A stretch of DNA of 64,000 nt from assembly GCA_963705325.1 (NCBI GenBank), contig OY970069.1, forward strand, positions 4,960,001 to 5,024,000, in the 5' to 3' direction. Positions within the stretch are counted from its first letter, which is position 1. Each line of letters begins with the position of its first letter. Made by a program: the position numbers and the translations under genes. Below the pieces are notes generated by a model. That model made no database searches. It was not told the DNA's origin and saw nothing but the letters and a program-made list of their open reading frames with translations. This document shows positions 1 through 6,427 of this stretch, piece after piece. The stretch is from DATARH01 sp963705325. GTDB taxonomy: Bacteria > Pseudomonadota > Alphaproteobacteria > ATCC43930 > CGMCC-115725.

Positions 1-1374
1 GGCACTGTCACCAATTCGGAACGCTGTATCTCCCGACAGCGCGCGTTCCGCCAGCCGCCCGGCGAGGCGCGGCCCGATTGGTGGATGCTCAGCGAAGTCG
101 CGCGGCGCATGGGCTGGAGCCGGGCGTTCGACTATCGCGGGCCCGCGGATATCTTTCGCGAGCACGCGGCGCTCTCGCGGTGTGAGAACACCGGGCCGGA
201 TCAGCGGATCTTCGACATCGGTGCGCTCGCCGATGTCAGCGACGCAGCCTATGACGGCCTCCAGCCGATCCGCTGGCCCCTCGCCACAAAGGCTGCCCTG
301 GCTGAGGGCACTCCGCGGTTGCTGGCGACGCACGGCCGCTTCCCGACCGAGGACGGCAAGGCGCGGTTCGTCCCGACCGCCCACCGGCCGCTCGCCGTAC
401 AACCCGATGAAAAACGGCCGCTGGTGCTGAACACCGGCCGGGTACGTGACCAATGGCACACGATGACCCGTACCGGGCGTGTGCCGCGCTTGATGAGCCA
501 TCAGAACAAGCCGTTTCTCGATCTTCACCCGGCCGATTTGCAGCGCTTCGGCTTAACGTCCGACGGGCTGGCCCGGGTCGAGACGCGGCACGGCGTCACC
601 GTGTTGCCGGTGCGCGCGACGGCCGACCAGCGCCCCGGCGATGCCTTCGCGCCGATGCATTGGACCGACAGCTTCACGTCGGCCCAGCCCGTCGGCACCC
701 TCGTCGGGGCGGAACGAGACCCGGTCTCAGGACAGCCGGAACTGAAGGGAACCCCGGTCGGCATAGCCCCGGTTGCGACATTCTGGCACGGCCTGCTGCT
801 ACGGCGAACCGGATTGCCGCCTGCTGATCGAGCTTATTATTGGGCGCGCACGCCGATCGAGGGCGGGCACGCGATCGAGCTCGCCGGCTGGGAGCCCTTG
901 CCCAGCGGCCGGAGCACCGCTGTCTGGGTGGCTGAGCTGTTGGGTGCGTCGCCGGACGCGGAACTGATGATCTACGCCGATCCGGGCCGCGGGGTCTTTC
1001 GCTATGGAAGCTTCGTCGACGATCGTCTCGATGCATGCCTTTTCCTGGCACGCCATCCGGTCGAATTGCCGGGTCGAGATGTGGCCGCCGTGCCACTAGG
1101 GGCGTTCGTCGATCCTGGGTTCCGCCTGAGCCTGCTCGCGGGACGCGCAGCGACGGAAAGGGCAACGGGCGATGCGGGACGCGCTATTTGCGTCTGTTTC
1201 GCTGTCCGCCTGCGCACACTTCAGCACGCGATCGCTGAGCAGCGGCTGACCAGCGTCTCCGAGATCGGCGCGATGCTCGGCGCCGGCACCAATTGCGGGT
1301 CGTGTCTGCCGGAGTTGAACGCCATCCTGCGGACCGTCCAGGCCGACGGCTATAATGTCAACGCCGCGAGTTGA
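1..1374 (+). CDS. nasA: Assimilatory nitrate reductase catalytic subunit, C-terminal part
   Basis: Gene runs in from the left edge; the frame is open from base 1 and stops at 1372-1374. It would reduce nitrate to nitrite in the cytoplasm with a Mo-bis-MGD cofactor. What is visible is the end of the molybdopterin oxidoreductase core, the molybdopterin-dinucleotide-binding domain (segments such as LNTGRVRDQWHTMTRTGR and the MSHQNKPF stretch), and a C-terminal BFD-like [2Fe-2S] domain with CxC...CGSC cysteines (ICVCFAVRL ... GTNCGSCLPEL). The extra BFD-like domain is typical of the NasA/NarB assimilatory type rather than NarG or NapA. The catalytic N-terminus and the [4Fe-4S] site lie outside the window. 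It converges with the tRNA array, 13 bp away. Confidence 0.9.
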   Translation, partial: GTVTNSERCISRQRAFRQPPGEARPDWWMLSEVARRMGWSRAFDYRGPADIFREHAALSRCENTGPDQRIFDIGALADVSDAAYDGLQPIRWPLATKAALAEGTPRLLATHGRFPTEDGKARFVPTAHRPLAVQPDEKRPLVLNTGRVRDQWHTMTRTGRVPRLMSHQNKPFLDLHPADLQRFGLTSDGLARVETRHGVTVLPVRATADQRPGDAFAPMHWTDSFTSAQPVGTLVGAERDPVSGQPELKGTPVGIAPVATFWHGLLLRRTGLPPADRAYYWARTPIEGGHAIELAGWEPLPSGRSTAVWVAELLGASPDAELMIYADPGRGVFRYGSFVDDRLDACLFLARHPVELPGRDVAAVPLGAFVDPGFRLSLLAGRAATERATGDAGRAICVCFAVRLRTLQHAIAEQRLTSVSEIGAMLGAGTNCGSCLPELNAILRTVQADGYNVNAAS

Positions 1375-1387
1375 TCACCATAAACGG

Positions 1388-1459
1388 CGCCCGGTGAGGG
1401 AATCGAACCCCCGCCGCCTGCTTACGAAACAGGAGCGCTGCCACTGCGCTCAACCGGGC
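1388..1459 (-). tRNA. tRNA-Thr(CGT), last gene of the array
   Basis: Acceptor GCCCGGT pairs with ACCGGGC; anticodon stem CCTGT/GCAGG encloses loop TTCGTAA, giving anticodon CGT; T-loop TTCGATT is canonical. The 3' end reads G-CCG, so CCA is not encoded. It is the most distal member of the minus-strand array. Confidence 0.88.
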
Positions 1460-1475
1460 AATAGTGGCTGGATGA

Positions 1476-1552
1476 TGGTGGGGGCGGTGAGAGTCGAACT
1501 CACATAGGTCGGCTTAAAAGGCCGCTCCGGATGCCTTTACGGATACACCCCC
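1476..1552 (-). tRNA. tRNA-Lys(TTT), array copy
   Basis: Acceptor GGGGGTG/CGCCCCC, encoded CCA, anticodon loop CTTTTAA (TTT), T-loop TTCGACT. The outermost anticodon-stem pair is a G-A mismatch, also seen in the array tRNA-Lys(CTT). It differs in sequence from the canonical tRNA-Lys(TTT) at 19668-19743. Confidence 0.88.
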
Positions 1553-1557
1553 GGTTC

Positions 1558-1633
1558 TGGTAGGCGGCCAGGGAGTTGCACCCTGATGTACGCGGGTTTG
1601 GGCCGCGCCGCTTTGCTGTTTGCGTAGCCGCCC
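1558..1633 (-). tRNA. Non-canonical tRNA with Leu(CAA) anticodon, class I body, C33
   Basis: Acceptor GGGCGGC/GCCGCCT with encoded CCA and a 5-bp anticodon stem CGCGG/CCGCG around loop CCCAAAC. Position 33 is C instead of U and the formal anticodon is CAA. The variable loop is short, unlike any normal tRNA-Leu. The D-loop (AAACAGCAAA) has no GG and the T-loop (TGCAACT) has G at position 55. Folding is convincing; decoding ability is doubtful. Confidence 0.75.
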
Positions 1634-1637
1634 AGAT

Positions 1638-1714
1638 TGGCGCTCCCGCCCGGAGTCGAACCGGGATGCTCCGCCTTCGGAGAGCGGCGCCTTGATCCAT
1701 TGGGCCACGGGAGC
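1638..1714 (-). tRNA. tRNA-Arg(CCG)
   Basis: Acceptor GCTCCCG/CGGGAGC, encoded CCA, anticodon stem CCGCT/GGCGG with loop CTCCGAA (CCG), T-arm CCCGG-TTCGACT-CCGGG. One of the more canonical members of the array. Confidence 0.88.
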
Positions 1715-1721
1715 GTTGAGC

Positions 1722-1797
1722 TGGCGAGCCTACGAGGACTTCGAACCCCGATCCGCCGGGTAGAAGCCGGCTGCTCTGTCCATTGAGCTATAGGCCC
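1722..1797 (-). tRNA. tRNA-Arg(TCT), array copy
   Basis: Acceptor GGGCCTA/TAGGCTC, encoded CCA, anticodon stem GCCGG/CCGGC with loop CTTCTAC (TCT), canonical D-arm TAGCTCAATGGAC and T-loop TTCGAAG. A second, fully canonical tRNA-Arg(TCT) lies outside the array at 16032-16108, so this copy is redundant by anticodon. Confidence 0.88.
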
Positions 1798-1803
1798 TCG
1801 AAA

Positions 1804-1880
1804 TGGTGCGCCAGGAAGGAGTCGAACCCTCACCCTCCTGATTTCGTAGTCAGGCGCACGGTCCATCGTGCCGCTGGCGC
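1804..1880 (-). tRNA. tRNA-Arg(ACG)-like with 8-base anticodon loop
   Basis: Acceptor GCGCCAG/CTGGCGC, encoded CCA, T-arm GAGGG-TTCGACT-CCTTC. Between stem halves CCTGA and TCAGG lie eight bases, CTACGAAA, instead of seven; anticodon ACG if numbered from the 5' side. Position 8 is C rather than U. The extra A could be real or a single-base sequencing error. Confidence 0.75.
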
Positions 1881-1886
1881 AGGGAT

Positions 1887-1962
1887 TGGTCGCGCGTGCC
1901 GGGATCGAACCGAGCCTCACCGGTTTGAAGGACCGGGCGCCTCTCCAGAAGCGTAACGCGCG
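1887..1962 (-). tRNA. tRNA-Glu(TTC)-like with C33
   Basis: Acceptor CGCGCGT/ACGCGCG, encoded CCA, anticodon stem CCGGT/ACCGG with loop CCTTCAA: anticodon TTC preceded by C33 instead of U33. D-loop keeps GG and T-loop is TTCGATC. The outer T-stem pair is mismatched. Confidence 0.82.
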
Positions 1963-1967
1963 GGAAA

Positions 1968-2042
1968 TGGTGGGCGCGGGAAGGATCGAACTTCCTGCCC
2001 TCGGCTTGTCGTGCCGATGCTCTGCCAATGAGCTACGCGCCC
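1968..2042 (-). tRNA. tRNA-Val(GAC)-like with C33
   Basis: Acceptor GGGCGCG/CGCGCCC, encoded CCA, canonical D-arm TAGCTCATTGGC and T-arm. Anticodon stem TCGGC/GCCGA encloses ACGACAA, so the anticodon is GAC with C at position 33. Confidence 0.83.
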
Positions 2043-2043
2043 A

Positions 2044-2114
2044 TCCCCCGAGACGGAATCGAACCGCCGTATGCTGGGTGTAGGCCAGCCGCTCTGCCAT
2101 TGAGCTATTGGGGT
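2044..2114 (-). tRNA. tRNA-Val(TAC)-like with C33 and imperfect acceptor stem
   Basis: D-arm TAGCTCAATGGC, anticodon stem GCTGG/CCAGC, loop CCTACAC (anticodon TAC, C33), T-loop TTCGATT. The acceptor ACCCCAA/TCGGGGG has mismatches at the first and sixth pairs, and the 3' end reads ATG, not CCA. It directly abuts the neighbouring tRNA-Val gene. Confidence 0.78.
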
Positions 2115-2119
2115 CAAAA

Positions 2120-2197
2120 TGGTCAGCGTGGGAGGATTTGAACCTCCGGTCTCCTGCATCCGAGGCAGGCGCTTTCGCCGGACTAAGCTACACGCTG
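2120..2197 (-). tRNA. tRNA-Pro(CGG)
   Basis: Acceptor CAGCGTG/CACGCTG, encoded CCA, anticodon stem CCTGC/GCAGG with loop CTCGGAT (CGG), T-arm GGAGG-TTCAAAT-CCTCC. Normal U33. About 90 bp with no recognisable gene separate it from the tRNA-Pro(TGG) remnant beside rtcB. Confidence 0.88.
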
Positions 2198-2286
2198 CTG
2201 AAACCGATTTGTCGAAGCGATGCCGCCGCGGCCCGCTACCGGCTTGACCCGCCGGGAACGAACCGCGGCGCGCACTTCTTCCTCGG

Positions 2287-2361
2287 GCGTCCGGTCGGGG
2301 CGGGCGAACCTCCGGTCTCCTGCTTCCAAAGCAGGCGCCTTGGCCGCTAGGCGACACCGCG
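2287..2361 (-). tRNA. Degenerate tRNA-Pro(TGG) abutting rtcB stop codon
   Basis: The 5' half is clear: D-arm TCGCCTAGCGGCCAAGGCG and anticodon stem CCTGC/GCAGG with loop TTTGGAA (TGG). The T-stem opens normally (GGAGG-TTCG) but its 3' side and the 3' acceptor strand do not pair with the 5' half, so the gene looks truncated or recombined. The 5' end lies one base after the rtcB stop codon. The 3' limit is approximate. Confidence 0.55.
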
Positions 2362-2362
2362 T

Positions 2363-3577
2363 TCAGCCCTTGACGCAGAGCACCTGACGAAGCGTGTGGA
2401 CGATCTCGACCAGGTCCTCCTGCGCCGCCATCACGTCGTCGATGGCCTTGTAGGCGCCCGGCGTCTCATCGAGCACGCCTTCGTCCTTGCGGCACTCGAC
2501 ACCGGCGGTCGCGGTCGCGTGGTCCGCGAGCGTGAACGTCTTCTTCGCCGCGGCACGGCTCATCTTTCGTCCCGCACCGTGCGAGCAAGACATAAAGCTA
2601 TCCGGGTTGCCCTTGCCGCGGACGATGAAGCTCTTCGCGCCCATCGACCCCGGGATGATACCCAGATCACCCTCGCGCGCCCGCACCGCACCCTTGCGGG
2701 TGACGAACACGTTCTCGCCGAAATGATGTTCCCGCGAGACGTAGTTGTGGTGGCAGTTGACCGTGACCACGCCCGCCTCGAACTCACGGCCGAGGCTCGC
2801 CTTGATCGCCGCCACGGCCGCCCGCATCATTAGCTCGCGGTTTGCCCGGGCGTAGTCCTGTGCCCAGCCGACCGCCTCGACATAATCATCGAAGTGCTGC
2901 GAGCCCTCCGGCAGGTAGGCGAGATCCTGGTCCGCCAGGTTGACGAACCAGCGACGCATCTCGGCCTTGGCGAGTTCGATGAAGCGGCTGCCGATCGCGT
3001 TGCCGATACCGCGCGAGCCGGAGTGCAGCATCACCCAGACCCGATCCGTTTCATCGAGGCAGACCTCGATGAAGTGGTTGCCGGTGCCGAGCGTTCCGGC
3101 ATGGGCCGGAGCGCGCTGCGCCGCCCGGCCGAGCTTCGGATGCTTGGCGACGATCGTAGCGAGGCTCTCGGCGAGTTCACTGCTGAGCCCTGGACCGCCC
3201 TCGCCCCACGCACCGCGGTCGTTCTTGCCGCCGTTGTCGGTGCGGCCGTGCGGTACCGCGGCCTCAATCGCCGAACGCATTGCGGCGAGGCTGTCCGGGA
3301 GATCGGCAGCCACGAGGCTCGTCATCGCCGCGGCCATGCCACATCCGATGTCGACGCCGACCGCCGCCGGGACGATTGCCCCCTTGGTGGCGATCACCGA
3401 GCCAACCGTCGCGCCCATGCCCCAATGCACATCCGGCATCGCCGCGACGTGCTTGAAGACAAACGGCAGCCGCGCGACGTTGCGGAGCTGTTGCGCGGCG
3501 GCGTCCTCGATCGGCACGCCCTTGATCCACGCCTTGATCGGCACGCGCTCGGCGCCGATCACCTCGAATGACGACAC
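2363..3577 (-). CDS. rtcB: RNA-splicing ligase RtcB
   Basis: 404 aa, usual length for bacterial RtcB. The enzyme joins RNA 3'-phosphate or 2',3'-cyclic phosphate ends to 5'-OH ends using GTP and Mn, and heals tRNAs cut by endonucleases. Family motifs are complete: DVHWGMG (49-55), GVDIGCG (74-80), GTGNHF with metal ligand His168, LHSGSRG with His185, NCHHN (274-278) and CSHGAGR (331-337), whose His333 should be guanylylated. Start ATG is preceded by AGGAGG. It lies 64 bp downstream of the Ro60 gene and its stop codon nearly touches the next tRNA, so one transcript may carry protein and tRNA genes. No RtcA cyclase or archease gene is in the window. Confidence 0.95.
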   Translation of the reverse strand: MSSFEVIGAERVPIKAWIKGVPIEDAAAQQLRNVARLPFVFKHVAAMPDVHWGMGATVGSVIATKGAIVPAAVGVDIGCGMAAAMTSLVAADLPDSLAAMRSAIEAAVPHGRTDNGGKNDRGAWGEGGPGLSSELAESLATIVAKHPKLGRAAQRAPAHAGTLGTGNHFIEVCLDETDRVWVMLHSGSRGIGNAIGSRFIELAKAEMRRWFVNLADQDLAYLPEGSQHFDDYVEAVGWAQDYARANRELMMRAAVAAIKASLGREFEAGVVTVNCHHNYVSREHHFGENVFVTRKGAVRAREGDLGIIPGSMGAKSFIVRGKGNPDSFMSCSHGAGRKMSRAAAKKTFTLADHATATAGVECRKDEGVLDETPGAYKAIDDVMAAQEDLVEIVHTLRQVLCVKG

Positions 3578-3641
3578 TTTAGCCTCCTGTTCTGAAGATG
3601 ATCAGACGCTGGCGCGCCGAGGGTATCGGCACGCCAGCGCC

Positions 3642-5003
3642 CTACTGCGAGATGGCCGTCGCCTCGTGCTCCGCGATGAAGCGCAGTACCTGCTCCGAGA
3701 AGCCATCGATATGGCACCACGCGCCATAACCGACGCCGTTTCGGTTGGAAGCGACGTTGATCATGTAGCCGAGCCGCTTTGGGTCCGGGCACGTGCGACG
3801 TGCGCTTTGCTCGGGCTCCCGGAGCAGGTCGGCATTGGCCGGAAAAGCCTGCTCGTCGGTAATCACGATGAGGCGGTCGTAGGCCACATCCCGGTTCACC
3901 GTGTCGATAGCGTCGAAGAGACGCGTTCCACCGTTCTGGCTGCGCCGGACAGCGTCGATGCCAGCCATGCCGCGGCGTGGCGGCACCTCGATCACATGGT
4001 CAGCGAAGCTGAACACGCGAACGTTGCCCGGCAAGATCGCGGCCAATGCTGCCGCCGCGTCTTTGCGCGTGAGATCCGAGCGTGCCGAAAGGCGCGCGTC
4101 CATCGAGCCACTGACGTCCACCAGGACGGTGGTGCGGCCCGAGAACGGGGTCATATCGGCAATGCTGGCGCACAAGGCTTCGTCGAGCGCCGGTTCGAGC
4201 TGCGGGCACGCCCGTGCCGCCGCGATGTAACGGAACGGCAGGACCCGATCCGCGCCCTTGCGGGCGAGGATCGCCTCTCGTACCAAGCCGAGATCGCAGC
4301 CAGCCGACACCATGTTGCGCAAATTGCGCAGCAGGGCGAGGTAGCCGAGCTTGTGCTCCCGGATCAGTCGCTCAAACGTCTCCTTCTTGTCCTTGCCGCC
4401 GGAAAAAGCGACTTCCCAGGTATCAGGGCTCGTCAGCTCGTTGTTGGCGAGCTGCTTCCACAGATGCGCTTGGTCGTCGTTTGCCGGCTTGGCGTGACTG
4501 AGAAACAGCACGTCGCGCAGACGGACGACGTTCTCGCGGTCGTACTTGGCGAGTTGGTAGGCGTCGAACTTCTTGAACGACGCTGCCAGACCCTTCTTGA
4601 CCTGGGCCGACAGAGGCGTCTTGCCGTTGCGCCAATAGATAGCGAGGAACTCAGAGAGCTCGTCGGCACGGCAGATCGTGCGCTCGATCGTATCGGAGAC
4701 CAGACGCGTACCCGCACCGGTCTTGGCCAACACCGCGATCAACAGCAACGGCACGTGGCGCAAATTGAACGCGCTGCGGGCCTCGAACGCGAGCGCGGCG
4801 ACCAACTCCGGCGGCGCCTGTTCGGCGAGCGCGACGATGCGGTCGGCGATCGAAACACCGTCCTCATAGAACTCCTTCTCCCACAACAAGCAGGAAAGGA
4901 CCGAGCGACGAAGCTGCCGCTCGATCGTCAGATGGAGCGCGGCCGGCGCACCCTCATGGGTGAGCGTGCGCTCCATCCAGGCACGAAAATTCAAGCGGGA
5001 CAT
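3642..5003 (-). CDS. rsr: Ro60-like TROVE domain RNA-binding protein
   Basis: 453 aa. N-terminal two thirds is an alpha-helical TROVE/HEAT-repeat ring (residues about 1-285), followed by a von Willebrand factor A-like domain with an intact MIDAS motif DVSGS (296-300). Ro proteins bind the ends of misfolded or damaged non-coding RNAs in the ring and Y RNAs on the outside; bacterial Rsr works with exoribonucleases and is encoded beside RtcBA in Salmonella. Here it sits between two blocks of tRNA genes and just upstream of rtcB, so tRNAs or tRNA-like RNAs are the obvious ligands (inference). Start ATG follows AAAGGTG. The symbol rsr is by family, not proven orthology. Confidence 0.9.
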   Translation of the reverse strand: MSRLNFRAWMERTLTHEGAPAALHLTIERQLRRSVLSCLLWEKEFYEDGVSIADRIVALAEQAPPELVAALAFEARSAFNLRHVPLLLIAVLAKTGAGTRLVSDTIERTICRADELSEFLAIYWRNGKTPLSAQVKKGLAASFKKFDAYQLAKYDRENVVRLRDVLFLSHAKPANDDQAHLWKQLANNELTSPDTWEVAFSGGKDKKETFERLIREHKLGYLALLRNLRNMVSAGCDLGLVREAILARKGADRVLPFRYIAAARACPQLEPALDEALCASIADMTPFSGRTTVLVDVSGSMDARLSARSDLTRKDAAAALAAILPGNVRVFSFADHVIEVPPRRGMAGIDAVRRSQNGGTRLFDAIDTVNRDVAYDRLIVITDEQAFPANADLLREPEQSARRTCPDPKRLGYMINVASNRNGVGYGAWCHIDGFSEQVLRFIAEHEATAISQ

Positions 5004-5073
5004 GGGACACCTTTTCGGGTCGGCGACGAGCGACCGGACCGGGGAACAGGCGATGACGGAACAAAACCGCCGA

Positions 5074-5148
5074 AGCGGCTCCTGGAGTCGAACCAGGTCG
5101 CACCCAAAGGCGCTTTCACCCGAAGTATCCGTCGTCTACGCCACCGGC
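5074..5148 (-). tRNA. Degenerate tRNA-like element nearest the Ro60 gene
   Basis: A perfect T-arm (CCTGG-TTCGACT-CCAGG) and a D-arm of the form GTA-9 nt-TAC are present. The anticodon arm and acceptor do not fold cleanly: a GAA triplet sits in a possible anticodon loop, but the flanking bases fail to pair, and an extra AAAG-CGC-CTTT hairpin follows. It shares the D-arm layout with the elements at 5237-5310 and 5338-5406. Confidence 0.45.
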
Positions 5149-5167
5149 CGAGACGATGCTCGACAGT

Positions 5168-5236
5168 GTTGAGAGACCGTGCAGGGGAACAAGCGAGACC
5201 AGTACGTTTGGAGCTCTACCACTGAGCTACGTCGGC
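5168..5236 (-). tRNA. Degenerate tRNA-like element
   Basis: The 5' half is tRNA-like (GCCGACG-TAGCTCAGTGGTAGAGC), with a weak 3-bp stem CCA/TGG around AACGTAC. No standard T-arm or matching acceptor strand follows; instead there is a CGCTTGTTCCCC motif that recurs nearby. Likely a decayed tRNA or a specialised Ro/RtcB substrate. Confidence 0.4.
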
Positions 5237-5310
5237 TTGCGCCAACGGCAGGATTCGAACCCGCGACCTCCCGCGTATCAAGCGAAGTAACTGACCTCTA
5301 CGCCACCTGC
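5237..5310 (-). tRNA. tRNA-Ile(GAT), array copy 1
   Basis: Acceptor GCAGGTG/CGTTGGC (one mismatch and several G-T pairs), anticodon stem TTCGC/GCGGG with loop TTGATAC (GAT), T-arm GCGGG-TTCGAAT-CCTGC. The 3' end is G-CAA rather than CCA. A second GAT gene lies at 5585-5658. Confidence 0.72.
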
Positions 5311-5337
5311 AAAATCTCAGGAACTCGGGAACAAGCG

Positions 5338-5406
5338 GGAGCGGCATCCGGGCCGGAGCCCACCGGTCTTGGCAGGATCGAAGTAGCCGCGCCCTACGCC
5401 ACGAGC
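5338..5406 (-). tRNA. Degenerate tRNA-Gly(GCC)-like element
   Basis: D-arm GTA-9 nt-TAC and anticodon stem CGATC/GACCG around loop CTGCCAA (GCC) are recognisable. No T-arm of normal form or pairing 3' acceptor strand is seen. A second, intact GCC tRNA lies at 7497-7571. Confidence 0.45.
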
Positions 5407-5415
5407 ATTTTGAAC

Positions 5416-5491
5416 TGGCGCGCACGACGAGGATCGAACTCGCCCGCTCCTGCTCGACAGGCAGGCCCCGTCACCAGCTGGGTCCGTGCGC
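5416..5491 (-). tRNA. tRNA-Asp(GTC)
   Basis: Acceptor GCGCACG/CGTGCGC, discriminator G, encoded CCA, anticodon stem CCTGC/GCAGG with loop CTGTCGA (GTC), T-stem GCGAG/CTCGT. Position 8 is G instead of the usual U. Confidence 0.85.
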
Positions 5492-5503
5492 GCTTGGGTA
5501 AAT

Positions 5504-5580
5504 TGATGGGACCGGAAGGAGTTCGAACCTTCAACCCTCGGCTTAAGAGGCCGCTGCGCTGCCGATTGCGCCACGATCCC
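5504..5580 (-). tRNA. tRNA-Lys(CTT)
   Basis: Acceptor GGGATCG/CGGTCCC, anticodon stem GCGGC/GCCGA (outer G-A mismatch) with loop CTCTTAA (CTT), T-loop TTCGAAC. The 3' end reads A-TCA, so CCA is not encoded. Confidence 0.85.
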
Positions 5581-5584
5581 GAAT

Positions 5585-5658
5585 TGGTAGGCCCGCGAGG
5601 ATTTGCACCTCGATCCCCCGCTAATCGGGCGGGTGTCCTCCCGTTGGACGACAGGCCC
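5585..5658 (-). tRNA. tRNA-Ile(GAT)-like copy 2 with C33 and G55
   Basis: Acceptor GGGCCTG/CGGGCCT, encoded CCA, anticodon stem CCCGC/GCGGG around CCGATTA: GAT with C33 and an unusual T37. The T-loop is TGCAAAT, with G at position 55 in place of the invariant U. Confidence 0.8.
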
Positions 5659-5852
5659 CTATCGTCGGTATTCCTCGCCGGGACGGTAACGCTGGCGCTT
5701 CAAGCAGCGCGCCTTGAAACCGGCGTCCCGATCCGCGTGGGCACGGATCGTTGCGGCCGAGTTTCTCGACCATCTCTTTGTCGCCATGCACGACACGGTC
5801 TCCCCGCTCCACCTGCGTTTCCGAGTCAAAAGCCGTAGCGGCGCTTGCTCAT
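5659..5852 (-). pseudogene. Broken small SEC-C zinc-motif gene inside the tRNA array
   Basis: Reading three frames in turn gives a coherent small protein of about 63 residues: MSKRRYGF, then DSETQVERGDRVVHGDKE, then EKLGRNDPCPRGSGRRF, then FKARCLKRQ to a stop at 5659. GRNDPCPxGSG is the SEC-C metal-binding motif, but the third Cys is Arg here and the final CC pair is altered. At least two single-base indels interrupt the frame (one T too many after the GGC-TTT codons; another after GRRF). It is the only protein-coding trace between the upstream tRNAs and may once have belonged to the Ro60/RtcB system. Sequencing error is the alternative to decay. Confidence 0.55.
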
Positions 5853-5904
5853 TGTCGCCGTCGGCACATCGTCATCTCGACACGGCATCACGTCCTCCAT
5901 CGGT

Positions 5905-5990
5905 TGGCGGGGAAAGGCCGAGTCGAACAGCGCGCCCGAAGGCAGCCGAGCTACAGCCGGCGTCCTGCGTCCCGCAGACGGCACTTCCCC
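5905..5990 (-). tRNA. tRNA-Tyr(GTA), class II
   Basis: Acceptor GGGGAAG/TTTCCCC, discriminator G, encoded CCA. Anticodon stem GCCGG/TCGGC with loop CTGTAGC (GTA), then a long variable arm closed by TGCC-TTCG-GGC and T-loop TTCGACT. Class II form is right for bacterial Tyr; G37 rather than A37 is unusual. Confidence 0.8.
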
Positions 5991-5996
5991 GCGAAT

Positions 5997-6070
5997 TGGA
6001 GCCGTCGCGCGAGGTCGAATCGCAATCGGCGCGATACCGGCACGCTGCTCTGCCCTTGAGCTACAACGGC
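5997..6070 (-). tRNA. tRNA-Thr(GGT)-like with C33
   Basis: Acceptor GCCGTTG/CGACGGC, discriminator T, encoded CCA, D-arm TAGCTCAAGGGC, anticodon stem GCGTG/CGCGC with loop CCGGTAT: GGT preceded by C33. T-arm TGCGA-TTCGACC-TCGCG. Confidence 0.82.
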
Positions 6071-6072
6071 GA

Positions 6073-6160
6073 GGCGGACAGCCTCGGCATGATCCGAATA
6101 CCCCAGCGGGTACGCACTGCTTAGCAGGCAAGCACGGCAACCTTGCCGTCTGTGCTGTCC
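6073..6160 (-). tRNA. tRNA-Ser(GCT)-like, class II
   Basis: Acceptor GGACAGC pairs perfectly with GCTGTCC; discriminator G followed by CCT. Anticodon loop CTGCTAA (GCT) on a 4-bp stem TTGC/GCAG, then a variable-arm hairpin TACCC-GCTG-GGGTA. The T-arm is abnormal: TCGG/CCGA around ATCATG, without the TTCRA consensus. It fills a gap that would otherwise look non-coding. Confidence 0.65.
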
Positions 6161-6165
6161 TTGTC

Positions 6166-6261
6166 TGGCGGAGCGCTGAGGAATTGAATCGAACCCCCTA
6201 GCCGTCAGGTATCCATCCCAGTTTTCAGGACTGGTGGCCGACCATTCAGCCGGAACGCTCC
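6166..6261 (-). tRNA. tRNA-Ser(TGA)-like with C33, class II
   Basis: Acceptor GGAGCGT/GCGCTCC, discriminator G, encoded CCA. Anticodon stem CCAGT/ACTGG with loop CCTGAAA (TGA, C33), a long variable arm, and an enlarged T-arm in which extra bases follow TTCGATT. Body length of 96 nt is long even for Ser. Confidence 0.75.
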
Positions 6262-6270
6262 CTGTGAAAG

Positions 6271-6348
6271 TGGTACGCGCGGAGGGATTCGAACCCACAC
6301 TGCCGACGGTCTGAACGTCGTGCCTCCTGCCGATTGGGCTACGCGCGC
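6271..6348 (-). tRNA. tRNA with Leu(CAG) anticodon on class I body
   Basis: Acceptor GCGCGCG/CGCGCGT, encoded CCA, anticodon stem CGACG/CGTCG, loop TTCAGAC (CAG), T-loop TTCGAAT. The variable loop has only about five bases, whereas bacterial tRNA-Leu always has a long arm, so charging by LeuRS is uncertain. Confidence 0.8.
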
Positions 6349-6349
6349 G

Positions 6350-6427
6350 TGGTGCTCGGGGCGGGATTCGAACCCGCACTTGACGGCTTCTCGAACCGCT
6401 TCCTCTGCCGAATTGGGATACCCGAGC
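6350..6427 (-). tRNA. tRNA with Leu(GAG) anticodon, class I body, C33
   Basis: Acceptor GCTCGGG/CCCGAGC, encoded CCA, anticodon stem GCGGT/GCCGT with loop TCGAGAA: GAG with C33. Short variable loop and canonical T-loop TTCGAAT. One base separates it from the next gene and none from the previous one. Confidence 0.8.

Noticed and set aside
2198..2286. A further tRNA between tRNA-Pro(CGG) and the tRNA-Pro(TGG) remnant
   Set aside because: A GGTTCGTTCC stretch resembles a T-arm, but no anticodon arm or acceptor pairs with it.
1537..2357. Open frames of 60-190 codons across the tRNA array on both strands
   Set aside because: They run through stable tRNA folds and repeat phrases derived from T-loop DNA (such as GSIPAR or RVRIPP), so they are artefacts of tRNA sequence.
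2940..5225. Very long plus-strand open frame (about 760 codons) antisense to the Ro60 and rtcB genes
   Set aside because: It is the mirror of two well-supported minus-strand genes; composition is Arg/Ala-rich without any domain, as expected of a shadow frame in GC-rich DNA.
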